A stretch of DNA of 15,694 nt from Gammaproteobacteria bacterium (lineage in GTDB: Bacteria; Pseudomonadota; Gammaproteobacteria; Pseudomonadales; Pseudomonadaceae). The notes under the pieces are model-generated. The model was not told the DNA's origin, did not search any database, and was given only the letters and a program-made list of their open reading frames with translations. The DNA is taken from the NCBI GenBank assembly GCA_012735335.1, contig JAAYHO010000142.1, positions 1 to 15,694 on the forward strand, read 5' to 3'. The position numbers were made by a program, and so were the translations under genes. This document shows, one piece after another, positions 1 to 6,436 of the stretch (within the stretch, counting starts at the first letter, position 1; each line of letters starts with the position of its first letter).

Positions 1-240
1 GCAGGGGACCTGCATCGCCGCTGGGTTGACCTCAAGTCACTGATCACCGGCAAGGATGACGAGGCCATTCTGAACGAGTGCGAACGGGGTGAGGATGTGG
101 CCAAGCGCAGCTACCACAAGGCCCTGGAGAAGGCGCTGCCGGAGGATATTCGTCAGGTGGTACAGCGCCATTATGACGGCGTACTGCGCAATCATGATCA
201 GGTGAAGATGCTGCGCGACGCCGAGCGTGCGCGTAGCTGA
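1..240 (+). CDS. PA2169/DUF2383-type four-helix-bundle protein, C-terminal part
   Basis: Frame 1 is open from the first base to a TGA at 238-240 and gives 79 residues; the start lies outside the window. The fragment is highly charged and helical: it begins GDLHRRWVDLKSLITGKDD, continues with an ILNECERGED segment and ends in a helix rich in Arg and Asp. This matches the C-terminal half of the PA2169-family (DUF2383) proteins of pseudomonads, ferritin-like four-helix proteins of about 150 residues. Their function is not established; a link to stress or the cell envelope is only a guess. A hairpin terminator follows 13 bases after the stop, so this is the last gene of its transcript. The family call rests on recognising the pattern, without a search. 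Confidence 0.72.
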   Translation, partial: AGDLHRRWVDLKSLITGKDDEAILNECERGEDVAKRSYHKALEKALPEDIRQVVQRHYDGVLRNHDQVKMLRDAERARS

Positions 241-252
241 TTCCGTCCGATG

Positions 253-290
253 AAGCCGACGCCAGCTCAGGCTGTCCGTCGGCTTTGCTT
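253..290 (+). terminator. Intrinsic terminator after the DUF2383 gene
   Basis: A 9-bp perfect stem (253-261 pairs with 277-285, arms AAGCCGACG and CGTCGGCTT) encloses a 15-base loop. It runs into a T-rich stretch, TTTGCTTT. It lies 13 bases after the stop of the plus-strand gene and 11 bases before the end of the convergent Yip1 gene. On the minus strand no T tract follows the stem, so it probably acts mainly on the plus strand. Confidence 0.7.
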
Positions 291-300
291 TACCCAGATA

Positions 301-963
301 CTATCGGGCCTGGCGGCCAAGTTCCGGGATGAACCCCTCATCCTGACGCTGCTCCTCCAGGTTCTGATAGCCACCCGGAGGAGCGATGGCGCGCCAGCTT
401 TCCAGATAGAACAGGCCTACACTGATCATCGCCAGCATGCCTGCGCCGATAATGCAGGCGCCGTAGAAGTACGCCTTGTCCTGGTGCAGACGCATGAAGT
501 GCGGCAGACCGTAATACAGCTGGATGACGGAGAATAGACCGACCAGCGGAATAACCGGCAGCAGCACCCAGCGCTCGGGATACAGCGCCGCCAGTCCGCC
601 GAGCATGAAGGGCACCGACAGGAAGGTGGCAAAGGCAATGCCGTGCAGGGCCGGAGGGCGAAAGGGGGGGCGGAACAGCACCCAGCGCACGATATAGCCC
701 ATGATGACCGCGTTGCTGACAAAGGCCAGCCAGACTGCCACCGCCAGCAGAGCTGCGCTCTGACTGCTGAGGTAATGGCGCTCCTCGGAGCCGAACAGCG
801 CCCAGCCAGCCACGGCACCGCCGTAATAAACGCATAGTGCCGGGATCAGCGAGCCGAGCAGAAGTAACGGCAGGAAGCCGAGTGGATGGTGCTCGGCATC
901 CTCATGGATGCTTGTCCAGGTGGGCCTGGGAGCGACGAATAGACCGGGTACGTGTCTGATCAT
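301..963 (-). CDS. Yip1-domain inner-membrane protein
   Basis: A 220-residue polytopic membrane protein. The N-terminus MIRHVPGLFVAPRPTW is the usual opening of bacterial Yip1-family proteins (a short amphipathic segment, then 'P..TW'). Hydrophobic segments lie near residues 28-50, 67-96, 105-128, 131-153 and 165-187, giving about five membrane spans. The tail of about 30 residues is hydrophilic and rich in Glu, Gln and Arg. The biochemical role of bacterial Yip1 proteins is unknown, so I assign none. The ATG at 963 is preceded on the minus strand by a weak AAGG about 10 bases upstream. The gene is divergent from nadA across 141 bases and convergent with the DUF2383 gene. It probably forms its own transcript. 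Confidence 0.75.
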   Translation of the reverse strand: MIRHVPGLFVAPRPTWTSIHEDAEHHPLGFLPLLLLGSLIPALCVYYGGAVAGWALFGSEERHYLSSQSAALLAVAVWLAFVSNAVIMGYIVRWVLFRPPFRPPALHGIAFATFLSVPFMLGGLAALYPERWVLLPVIPLVGLFSVIQLYYGLPHFMRLHQDKAYFYGACIIGAGMLAMISVGLFYLESWRAIAPPGGYQNLEEQRQDEGFIPELGRQAR

Positions 964-1065
964 GAGCTATCTGCCTTATCGGAGTGCCTGTAATTCTTGA
1001 CTGGGCAGGTCCGGGATAGTTCCGGTTGGCTTCGTCGGTACACATCGGTAGAAAGCGTCGCTCGT

Positions 1066-1074
1066 GGTATGATA
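1066..1074 (+). promoter_or_regulatory. Candidate extended -10 promoter for nadA
   Basis: TGG followed directly by TATGAT (-10 at 1069-1074) is a good extended -10 element. The expected -35 position (about 1046-1051, TCGGTA) is poor, as extended -10 promoters tolerate. Transcription would start near 1081, leaving a leader of about 25 bases with GGAGG at 1091-1095 before the nadA ATG. It was found by eye only. Confidence 0.45.
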
Positions 1075-1104
1075 GCGGGTCCGTGTTCCCGGAGGGGTTG
1101 TTAG

Positions 1105-2145
1105 ATGTCTCAGATTTCCGAACGGTTGCTGGTACAGGCCCATCTGGCGGCCAAGCAACCGGCTCCGCTGACCGATGACGAAAAAGCCGATTACAAGGCC
1201 CGTATCGCGGCAGCTTTGAAAGCGCACAATGCGGTACTGGTTGCGCACTATTACACTGATCCGCTGCTGCAGGAGCTGGCAGAGGAGACCGGCGGCTGCG
1301 TGTCAGACTCGCTGGAAATGGCCCGTTTCGGCAAGAACCATCCGGCCAGCACCCTGGTGGTCGCCGGTGTGCGCTTCATGGGCGAAACCGCCAAGATCCT
1401 CAGTCCGGAAAAGCGTGTGCTGATGCCGACGCTGGATGCGACCTGCTCGCTGGATCTGGGTTGTCCGGCGGACGAGTTCGCCGCCTTCTGCGACCAGCAT
1501 CCGGATCGTACCGTGGTGGTCTATGCCAATACCTCGGCGGCGGTCAAGGCGCGGGCCGACTGGGTAGTGACCTCCAGCTGCGCTCTACCGATCGTCGAAA
1601 GCCTGATGGACAAGGGCGAGAAGATTCTCTGGGCGCCGGATAAGCACCTGGGTGACTACATCCAGCGCCAGACCGGTGCCGACATGCTGCTGTGGGATGG
1701 TGCCTGCATCGTCCACGAGGAGTTCAAGGCCCAGGCGCTGATCGACCTCAAGGCGGTCTACCCGGAAGCGGCGATTCTGGTCCACCCTGAATCCCCGGCC
1801 TCGGTGGTGGAACTGGCCGACGTGGTGGGCTCCACCAGTCAGTTGATCAAGGCCACCCAGGAACTGCCCAACCCGACCTTTATCGTGGCTACCGACAAGG
1901 GTATCTTCTACAAGATGCAGCAGGCCGCACCGGGTCGCAGGCTGATCGATGCGCCTACCGCTGGCGACGGCGCCACCTGCCGCAGTTGTGCCAATTGTCC
2001 ATGGATGGCAATGAACACCCTGCCGCGCCTGCTGCAGAGCCTGGAGCAGGGCACCAACGAGATCCTGGTGCCGGAAAACCTCATCCCCGATGCGGTACGC
2101 CCGCTGCAACGGATGCTGGACTTCACCGCCAACCTGAATCGTTGA
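1105..2145 (+). CDS. nadA: Quinolinate synthase A
   Basis: NadA condenses iminoaspartate (from L-aspartate oxidase) with dihydroxyacetone phosphate to give quinolinate, the pyridine-ring step of de novo NAD synthesis in the cytoplasm. The 346-residue length and full-length resemblance fit the E. coli-type enzyme. The three [4Fe-4S] ligands are visible as C114 ([10 protein letters not shown]), C201 (DGACIVHE) and C298 (CRSCANCPW), each one residue beyond E. coli C113, C200 and C297. The family stretches [28 protein letters not shown] and VGSTSQLI are intact. The start is the ATG at 1105, with GGAGG 9 bases upstream. The gene looks monocistronic: it is divergent from the Yip1 gene and convergent with bepA, with a repeat-filled gap downstream and no clear T-tailed terminator. 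In P. aeruginosa the same gene also neighbours bepA and the TusA-like gene (from memory). Confidence 0.97.
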   Translation: MSQISERLLVQAHLAAKQPAPLTDDEKADYKARIAAALKAHNAVLVAHYYTDPLLQELAEETGGCVSDSLEMARFGKNHPASTLVVAGVRFMGETAKILSPEKRVLMPTLDATCSLDLGCPADEFAAFCDQHPDRTVVVYANTSAAVKARADWVVTSSCALPIVESLMDKGEKILWAPDKHLGDYIQRQTGADMLLWDGACIVHEEFKAQALIDLKAVYPEAAILVHPESPASVVELADVVGSTSQLIKATQELPNPTFIVATDKGIFYKMQQAAPGRRLIDAPTAGDGATCRSCANCPWMAMNTLPRLLQSLEQGTNEILVPENLIPDAVRPLQRMLDFTANLNR

Positions 2146-2172
2146 GGGCAAGAACGGCAGGGCGCCCTTTTC

Positions 2173-2266
2173 CATCATCGCGAAGAGCGTCAACGACGCG
2201 GCAATCCACAGGCCCCGGCACTCCCCGCCCGCACTGGATTGCCGCGCTTTGCTCGCAATGACGGGG
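2173..2266. repeat. Palindromic intergenic repeat, copy A (both arms)
   Basis: The left arm (about 2176-2208) ends GCGGCAATCCA. The right arm (about 2235-2263) starts TGGATTGCCGC and ends GCAATGACG. The two are inverted copies of one motif, roughly CGTCATTGCGAG...GCGGCAATCCA, and can pair around the GC-rich centre at 2209-2234. The CATTGCGAG...GGCAATCCA motif is one I recognise as a dispersed repeat in many proteobacterial genomes. It starts about 30 bases after the nadA stop and fills the gap between convergent nadA and bepA. It may act as a bidirectional transcript end or mRNA stabiliser, but there is no T tract. Confidence 0.8.
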
Positions 2267-2303
2267 AGTAGGTCGGCAGCCGTGCGCACTGACTCCAGCC
2301 TTC

Positions 2304-2377
2304 ATCGTCATTGCGAGGAGCGCAGCGGCGTGGCAATCCATGGGCCTCGGTATCCCCGCCAGCACTGGGTTGCGCCA
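2304..2377. repeat. Palindromic intergenic repeat, copy B (right arm degenerate)
   Basis: The left arm at 2306-2340 reads CGTCATTGCGAGGAGCGCAG and continues to GTGGCAATCCA. The centre at 2341-2364 is closely similar to that of copy A: both have a GGCCTCGG/GGCCCCGG-like block, then CCCCGCC, then GCACTGG. The right arm (2365-2377, CTGGGTTGCGCCA) has decayed and stops three bases before the bepA stop codon. The similarity of the non-pairing centre shows A and B are diverged copies of the whole element, not two independent hairpins. Confidence 0.75.
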
Positions 2378-2379
2378 CT

Positions 2380-3837
2380 TCAGAAGCTGCGCAGAATCTC
2401 CCGACGCCGGGCGACTTCATCCTTGCGCGCCTTGATTCGCGAGCTGATCACGAAATTATCCCCGGCCCGTTTCAGTGCCTGATCCAGCTGCTGGTCAGCC
2501 TGATCCAGATCCCCGGCGAGCATGAAGTACTCGGCCCGGGCCTGGTGTACACCGAGAATATTCCCCGCCAGCCCGCGTACCTCCGAGACCAGATACCAGA
2601 TATCCGGATCCTCGTTGCGCAGGCGTGCCAGTTGGTCGGTGATCTTCTCCGCCCCACGGTAGTCCTGTTTGCGCAGCAGCAGATTGGCCTTGGCTTCCAG
2701 CAACGGGTAGTTGTCGGGTTGTATCCGCAGCAGCTCATCCAGACGGGCCAGTGCCGGATCCAGCCTGTTCTGGCTGCCGTCCAGCTCCACCTGGGCAAGT
2801 TGCACGGCGATATTGTCCGGATGCTCGGCCAGCAGGACAGCCAGTTGCTCTCCAGCCGCCGCTTGCTGGCCGCTGCGAATAAGGGCCAGTGCCAGTCCGT
2901 AGCGGGCCGCCGCATGCTCTCCTTCATGCTGGTCCAGCAGGGCGCGGAAGCGCTGGGCTGCCAGGCCCGGGCTGTCCTCATAGAACAGCTGCACCCGGGC
3001 GCGCATCATCTGGTAATACAGGCTGTCCCGGCGTCCATCATTGCTCAGCTGGCCGGCGCGGTTGCGCGAGTCGGCAATCCGCGACTGGCTGACCGGGTGA
3101 GTCAGCAGAAATTCCGGCGGGGTGCGGCTGAAGCGGCTCAGCCGGGCCAGCCGCTCGAACATCTCCGGCATGGCGTGCGGGTCATAACCGGCCTGCTTGA
3201 GGTTGAGCAGGCCGATACGGTCGGCCTCCTGTTCGTTCTGTCGGGAGAAGCGCCGTTGCTCCTGGATGGCCGCTGCCTGGGTGGAAGCCAGCGCGGCGAT
3301 ACCAGCGTCACCGCCGCCGCTGGCGGCCAGAATGATACTGGCGAGCATGGCAGTCATCAGCGGAATGCGGTTCTGCTGCTGGTGCTGCAGGCCCCTGGCG
3401 AAGTGGCGCTGGGACAGGTGAGCCAGTTCGTGGGCCATGACCGAGGCGAACTCGGCTTCGGTCTGGGCATGCAGAAACAGACCGCCATTGACGCCGATGA
3501 TGCCACCGGGGGCAGCAAAGGCGTTGAGCTGGGGGCTGTCGATGGTGACAAAGGTCAGGCGTCGATCATCCAGCTGGCTGGTTTCCGCCAGCGTGAATAC
3601 GTGGCTTTCAACGTAATCCTTCAGCAGCGGGTCTTCCAGCGTGCGTACCGAGCCGCGCAGCATGGCCAGCCAGGCGCGGCCCAGCTGGTATTCCTGCTCC
3701 CGGGACATGATCGATGAACTGGTGTCGCCGAGCGAAGGCAGGTTGAATTCGTTGGCACCGAGCGGTACGGCAACTGCCGCTATCAGGGAGAACAACAGGG
3801 CTCTGATGGGTGTTCTGGCTGCGTTGATAAATCGCAT
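2380..3837 (-). CDS. bepA: BepA-like M48 metalloprotease/chaperone with TPR domain
   Basis: A periplasmic zinc metalloprotease of 485 residues (E. coli BepA has 487) that in E. coli assists or degrades stalled outer-membrane proteins such as LptD at the BAM complex. Residues 1-29 form a signal peptide, with a hydrophobic core LLFSLIAAVAVPLGA and likely cleavage before NEF. The M48 site is HELAH at 136-140 (H136, E137 and H140 match E. coli numbering), with E202 of NEQEAD as third zinc ligand. H247 in LLTHPVSQSR matches the E. coli regulatory His246. From about residue 290 the protein is helical TPR-like repeats. An upstream in-frame start at 3894 would add 19 non-signal residues; the ATG at 3837 gives a proper signal peptide and has GAGTGAG upstream. 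The gene is divergent from the TusA-like gene. It ends next to the palindromic repeat. Confidence 0.92.
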   Translation of the reverse strand: MRFINAARTPIRALLFSLIAAVAVPLGANEFNLPSLGDTSSSIMSREQEYQLGRAWLAMLRGSVRTLEDPLLKDYVESHVFTLAETSQLDDRRLTFVTIDSPQLNAFAAPGGIIGVNGGLFLHAQTEAEFASVMAHELAHLSQRHFARGLQHQQQNRIPLMTAMLASIILAASGGGDAGIAALASTQAAAIQEQRRFSRQNEQEADRIGLLNLKQAGYDPHAMPEMFERLARLSRFSRTPPEFLLTHPVSQSRIADSRNRAGQLSNDGRRDSLYYQMMRARVQLFYEDSPGLAAQRFRALLDQHEGEHAAARYGLALALIRSGQQAAAGEQLAVLLAEHPDNIAVQLAQVELDGSQNRLDPALARLDELLRIQPDNYPLLEAKANLLLRKQDYRGAEKITDQLARLRNEDPDIWYLVSEVRGLAGNILGVHQARAEYFMLAGDLDQADQQLDQALKRAGDNFVISSRIKARKDEVARRREILRSF

Positions 3838-3897
3838 GGACTCACTCTGGGTGATGGTGAAACATGTGGCCCGAATGCGGCCAGCGACCCGCAAGGG

Positions 3898-3903
3898 TAT
3901 AAT
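3898..3903 (+). promoter_or_regulatory. Consensus -10 box for the TusA-like gene
   Basis: A perfect TATAAT lies 24 bases before the ATG at 3928. The expected -35 position (near 3875) shows nothing recognisable, so the promoter is incomplete by eye. GGAG at 3917-3920 would be the ribosome binding site. The 90-base bepA/tusA gap also has TCACTCTGG twice (3842-3850 and 3910-3918), one copy beside each start codon. Confidence 0.45.
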
Positions 3904-3927
3904 TGCGGATCACTCTGGAGTGTACGC

Positions 3928-4176
3928 ATGTTTGATGAGAAAAGTGAATTACAGGCTGACCAGGCGGTAGATGCCCGTGGTCTGTCCTGCCCCCTGCCGC
4001 TGCTGCGTGCCAAGGTGGCGTTGAATGGCATGCAGGCGGGGCAGCTGCTGTATGTGCGGGCAACGGATGCCGGCTCGCAGCGGGATATTGCCCGCTTTGC
4101 CGAGCTGGCCGGTCACAGCCTGTTACAGTCCGAGGAGCGGGACGGGGAGTTTCACTACTGGTTGCGCAAGGGCTAG
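3928..4176 (+). CDS. TusA/SirA-family sulfur-carrier protein (PA1006-like)
   Basis: An 82-residue TusA-fold protein. The family signature is DARGLSCPLPLLRAK, with the persulfide-carrying Cys in CPLP at 21-24, followed by the beta-alpha region QLLYVRATDAGSQRDI and a C-terminal strand ending HYWLRKG. Such proteins accept sulfur from a cysteine desulfurase and hand it to tRNA thiolation, molybdenum-cofactor or other pathways. From its place between bepA and bcp it corresponds, as I recall, to P. aeruginosa PA1006, reported as a persulfide-modified protein needed for molybdenum homeostasis; it need not be the tRNA-modifying TusA itself, so I give no symbol. The ATG at 3928 has GGAG 7 bases upstream. 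It is a single-gene unit, divergent from bepA and followed by a REP pair. Confidence 0.88.
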   Translation: MFDEKSELQADQAVDARGLSCPLPLLRAKVALNGMQAGQLLYVRATDAGSQRDIARFAELAGHSLLQSEERDGEFHYWLRKG

Positions 4177-4184
4177 AGTGCCGA

Positions 4185-4279
4185 GAGCTCCCTTCGCGCC
4201 GGGGCGGTGCTCCCACAAAGGCTCTTGGTGATCCTTCGATACACCTGCAGGAGGCCCGCCCCCGGGCCGAAGGGGCGGC
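4185..4279. repeat. Inverted pair of Pseudomonas-type REP sequences (REPIN-like)
   Basis: The left copy (4185-4220) read on the minus strand is TTTGTGGGAGCACCGCCCC then GGCGCGAAGGGAGCTC. The right copy (4241-4279) read on the plus strand is ACACCTGCAGGAGG then CCCGCCCCCGGGCCGAAGGGG. Both follow the Pseudomonas REP pattern (TG.AGGAGC / CGCCC-GGGCG / CGAAGG) and are oppositely oriented, as in a REPIN or BIME. The right copy contains a 7-bp stem (4256-4262 with 4272-4278) directly before the bcp stop codon. The pair fills the gap between the convergent TusA-like gene and bcp. No transposase (RAYT) gene is in the window. Confidence 0.7.
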
Positions 4280-4747
4280 TCAGTCCAGCGCCTGAGCTGC
4301 TTCCAGCACCTCGGCCACATGGCCGGGTACCTTGACCTTGCGCCATTCCCGGCGTAGCACGCCTTCGCGGTCAATCAGGAAGGTGCTGCGCTCGATACCT
4401 TCATACTGTTTGCCATACAACTGCTTCTGGCGGATCACATCGAACAGCCGACACAGGGTCTCGTCCGCATCGCTGATCAGCTCGAACGGAAAATCCTGCT
4501 TGGCGCGGAAGTTCTCGTGGGTGCGCAGGCTGTCCCGGGATACACCGAATACCAGGGTGTCGGCTGCCAGGAACTGCTGGTGCATATCCCGGAAGTCCTG
4601 GCCTTCGGTGGTGCAGCCGGGGGTGTGATCCTTGGGATAGAAGTAGATGATCACCTTCTTGCCTGCCAGTTCGGACAGGGTAACAGTGATACCGCTGGTG
4701 GCGGGTGCGGTGAAGTCGGGCAGTGGGGTGTCCACTTTGATACTCAT
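4280..4747 (-). CDS. bcp: Thioredoxin-dependent peroxiredoxin, Bcp/PrxQ type
   Basis: A cytoplasmic thiol peroxidase of 155 residues that reduces H2O2 and organic hydroperoxides with electrons from thioredoxin. It has the AhpC/TSA fold: VIIYFYPKDHTPGCTTEG carries the peroxidatic Cys at C45 with the usual preceding Thr and Pro, and R-containing segments follow (GVSRDS, ERSTFLID). The resolving Cys at 50 in E. coli Bcp is absent (Q50 here); the only other Cys is C99 (DETLCRLF). The enzyme may therefore work as a 1-Cys type. The ATG at 4747 has AGAGG about 8 bases upstream. It lies 18 bases after gcvR on the same strand, so the two are probably co-transcribed. Its stop abuts the REP pair. Confidence 0.94.
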   Translation of the reverse strand: MSIKVDTPLPDFTAPATSGITVTLSELAGKKVIIYFYPKDHTPGCTTEGQDFRDMHQQFLAADTLVFGVSRDSLRTHENFRAKQDFPFELISDADETLCRLFDVIRQKQLYGKQYEGIERSTFLIDREGVLRREWRKVKVPGHVAEVLEAAQALD

Positions 4748-4765
4748 GACAACAGCCTCTTGGGT

Positions 4766-5323
4766 TCAGTGAAGTGGGCGCCAGGGTTCGATCACGGCGT
4801 CAAGATTGAGCTCATCGCAGAAGTCGAGAAACTGCTCGCGCAGCCAGCTGAGCTGGGTCTTGACCGGGATGGCAATGGTCAGGGTCAGGTTCAGCATGGC
4901 GGTGCCGGTATGCTGGGCCATGTAGGTGAAACTGAACATTTCCTCGATATCGATTTCCAGGTGCTGGAAGAAGGTGCACAGTTCGGCAATCAGCTCCGGG
5001 CGCTGCGCTGCCGTGACAAAGACGTTGTAGGGCAGGGCCGAGGGGCGCTCTTCCAGTGCGCTGCTGCGGCGCATGGACAGCGACCAGTGCTCACGCTTGG
5101 CCAGCGGCGGCAACAGTGTCTCCAGACGTGCCAGCGCATCCCAGTTGCCACTGACCTGCAGCAGTATTGCGGTGCAGGTGCCGTGCCGACTCATGCGGCT
5201 GCTGACAATCAGGCAGCGCTGCTCCATGCACAGGCGGGTCAGGGTGCCGGCCAGCGCCGTAGTCTGCTGCCCCATGGCGTTGATCACCAGAAACTGCTCC
5301 CGGGGGCTGGGCACTGTGGACAT
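4766..5323 (-). CDS. gcvR: GcvR-like glycine cleavage regulator (tandem ACT domains)
   Basis: A 185-residue protein with two ACT-like domains. The first is near residues 9-80 (REQFLVINAMGQQTTALAGT, LCMEQRCLIVSSRMSRHGT) and the second near 98-175 (YNVFVTAAQRPELIAELCTF, HLEIDIEEMFSFTY). This is the GcvR architecture. In E. coli, GcvR binds glycine and represses the glycine cleavage operon through contact with GcvA; it has no DNA-binding domain. Whether the partner is the same in pseudomonads is not known to me. The start is the ATG at 5323, which has GAGGAG about 5 bases upstream; an in-frame start at 5365 would add 14 unsupported residues. It heads the gcvR-bcp unit and is divergent from dapA across 205 bases. 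Confidence 0.85.
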   Translation of the reverse strand: MSTVPSPREQFLVINAMGQQTTALAGTLTRLCMEQRCLIVSSRMSRHGTCTAILLQVSGNWDALARLETLLPPLAKREHWSLSMRRSSALEERPSALPYNVFVTAAQRPELIAELCTFFQHLEIDIEEMFSFTYMAQHTGTAMLNLTLTIAIPVKTQLSWLREQFLDFCDELNLDAVIEPWRPLH

Positions 5324-5465
5324 TGAAGCTCCTCGAAGGTGGGTGGTCGGCGGGGATCGCATCAAGGCCTCAGCCCGCCGATAAGCTGCCTATTGTCCCT
5401 GTCTGTCGCCGGGGGTTCAACTGCCAGTTTTTCCTGCCGCTGGCCTGCCTGTATCGCTGCGTCCC

Positions 5466-5494
5466 TTGTGCTGAATCCATGGCGAAAGTACCAT
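5466..5494 (+). promoter_or_regulatory. Weak candidate sigma-70 promoter for dapA
   Basis: TTGTGC (5466-5471), a 17-base spacer and TACCAT (5489-5494) form a plausible but weak promoter about 35 bases before the dapA ATG. The -10 matches at 4 of 6 positions; the -35 matches only at TTG. The rest of the gcvR-dapA gap shows no other element I can support. Confidence 0.25.
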
Positions 5495-5528
5495 TGCTGA
5501 TCATCTCGTATCTTATGGAGCCCCTTGC

Positions 5529-6404
5529 ATGATTTCAGGCAGCCTTGTGGCGCTGGTAACCCCTATGGACTCGCGTGGCAACCTGGATTGGCAGGCGCTT
5601 GACCGTTTGATCGAATTTCATCTGGCCGAGGGCACCGATGGTATCGTTGCCGTGGGCACCTCCGGTGAGTCCGCCACGCTGGACATGGACGAACATAAGG
5701 AAGTCATTCGCCGGGTGGTGGATAAGGTGGCCGGTCGTGTGCCGGTGATTGCCGGTACCGGAGCCAACTCGACCAGTGAAGCGGTAGAGCTGACCGAGGA
5801 CGCCCGCAGTGTCGGCGCCGATGCTTGCCTGCTGGTCACTCCGTATTACAACAAGCCGACCCAGGAAGGGCTCTATCAACACCACAAGTTCATTGCCGAG
5901 GCAGTGGATATTCCGCAGATTCTGTACAACGTGCCCGGACGTACCGCAGTGGATATGCTGCCGGATACCGTGGCGCGACTGGCCGATATCGACAATATTG
6001 TCGGCATCAAGGAAGCCACCGGTGATCTGCAACGCGCCCGTGAGCTGATCGAGCGCGTATCCGACCGTATGGCAGTGTATTCCGGCGATGACCCTACCGC
6101 CGTGGAGCTGATTCTGCTGGGTGGCAAGGGCAATATCTCGGTCACCGCCAACGTCGCACCCAAGGCTATGCACGAGCTGTGCGCCGCCGCCCTGAAGGGC
6201 GACGCTGAAACTGCCCGTCGTCTGAACGACATGCTGATGCCGTTGCATAAACAGCTGTTTATCGAGTCGAACCCGATTCCGGCCAAGTGGGCGCTGTATG
6301 AAATGGGCCTGATCAGTGACGGTCTGCGCCTGCCGCTGACCAGCCTCAGCGCACAATACCGGCCCATAGTGCGTGAAGCGCTGCAACAGTGCGGTCTGCT
6401 GTGA
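5529..6404 (+). CDS. dapA: 4-Hydroxy-tetrahydrodipicolinate synthase
   Basis: DapA condenses pyruvate with L-aspartate semialdehyde, the first committed step to diaminopimelate (peptidoglycan) and lysine. It is a cytoplasmic TIM-barrel enzyme, here 291 residues (E. coli 292). Catalytic residues fall at the E. coli positions: Schiff-base lysine K161 (VGIKEATG), proton relay T44 (VGTSGES), Y107 (TPYYNKP) and Y133 (ILYNVPGRT), plus R138. The ATG at 5529 has GGAG at 5517-5520. Downstream genes bamC, the metallo-beta-lactamase and purC follow at 32, 8 and -1 bases, so dapA probably heads a four-gene transcript. The dapA-bamC pairing is widely conserved in gammaproteobacteria. Nothing in the sequence suggests a lysine riboswitch. 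Confidence 0.97.
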   Translation: MISGSLVALVTPMDSRGNLDWQALDRLIEFHLAEGTDGIVAVGTSGESATLDMDEHKEVIRRVVDKVAGRVPVIAGTGANSTSEAVELTEDARSVGADACLLVTPYYNKPTQEGLYQHHKFIAEAVDIPQILYNVPGRTAVDMLPDTVARLADIDNIVGIKEATGDLQRARELIERVSDRMAVYSGDDPTAVELILLGGKGNISVTANVAPKAMHELCAAALKGDAETARRLNDMLMPLHKQLFIESNPIPAKWALYEMGLISDGLRLPLTSLSAQYRPIVREALQQCGLL

Positions 6405-6436
6405 TGTCGAGAAACCTGACAATCAAGGAAATGCGA

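Noticed and set aside
2311..3717. Long plus-strand open frame (468 codons) opposite bepA
   Set aside because: It is antisense to an intact M48 protease with signal peptide and catalytic motif, starts inside the palindromic repeat, and shows no recognisable domain. It is a by-product of GC-rich codon use.
5324..5528. Lysine or glycine riboswitch in the gcvR-dapA gap
   Set aside because: No recognisable conserved core or multi-helix structure of either class; the gap has only a weak promoter and the two ribosome binding sites.
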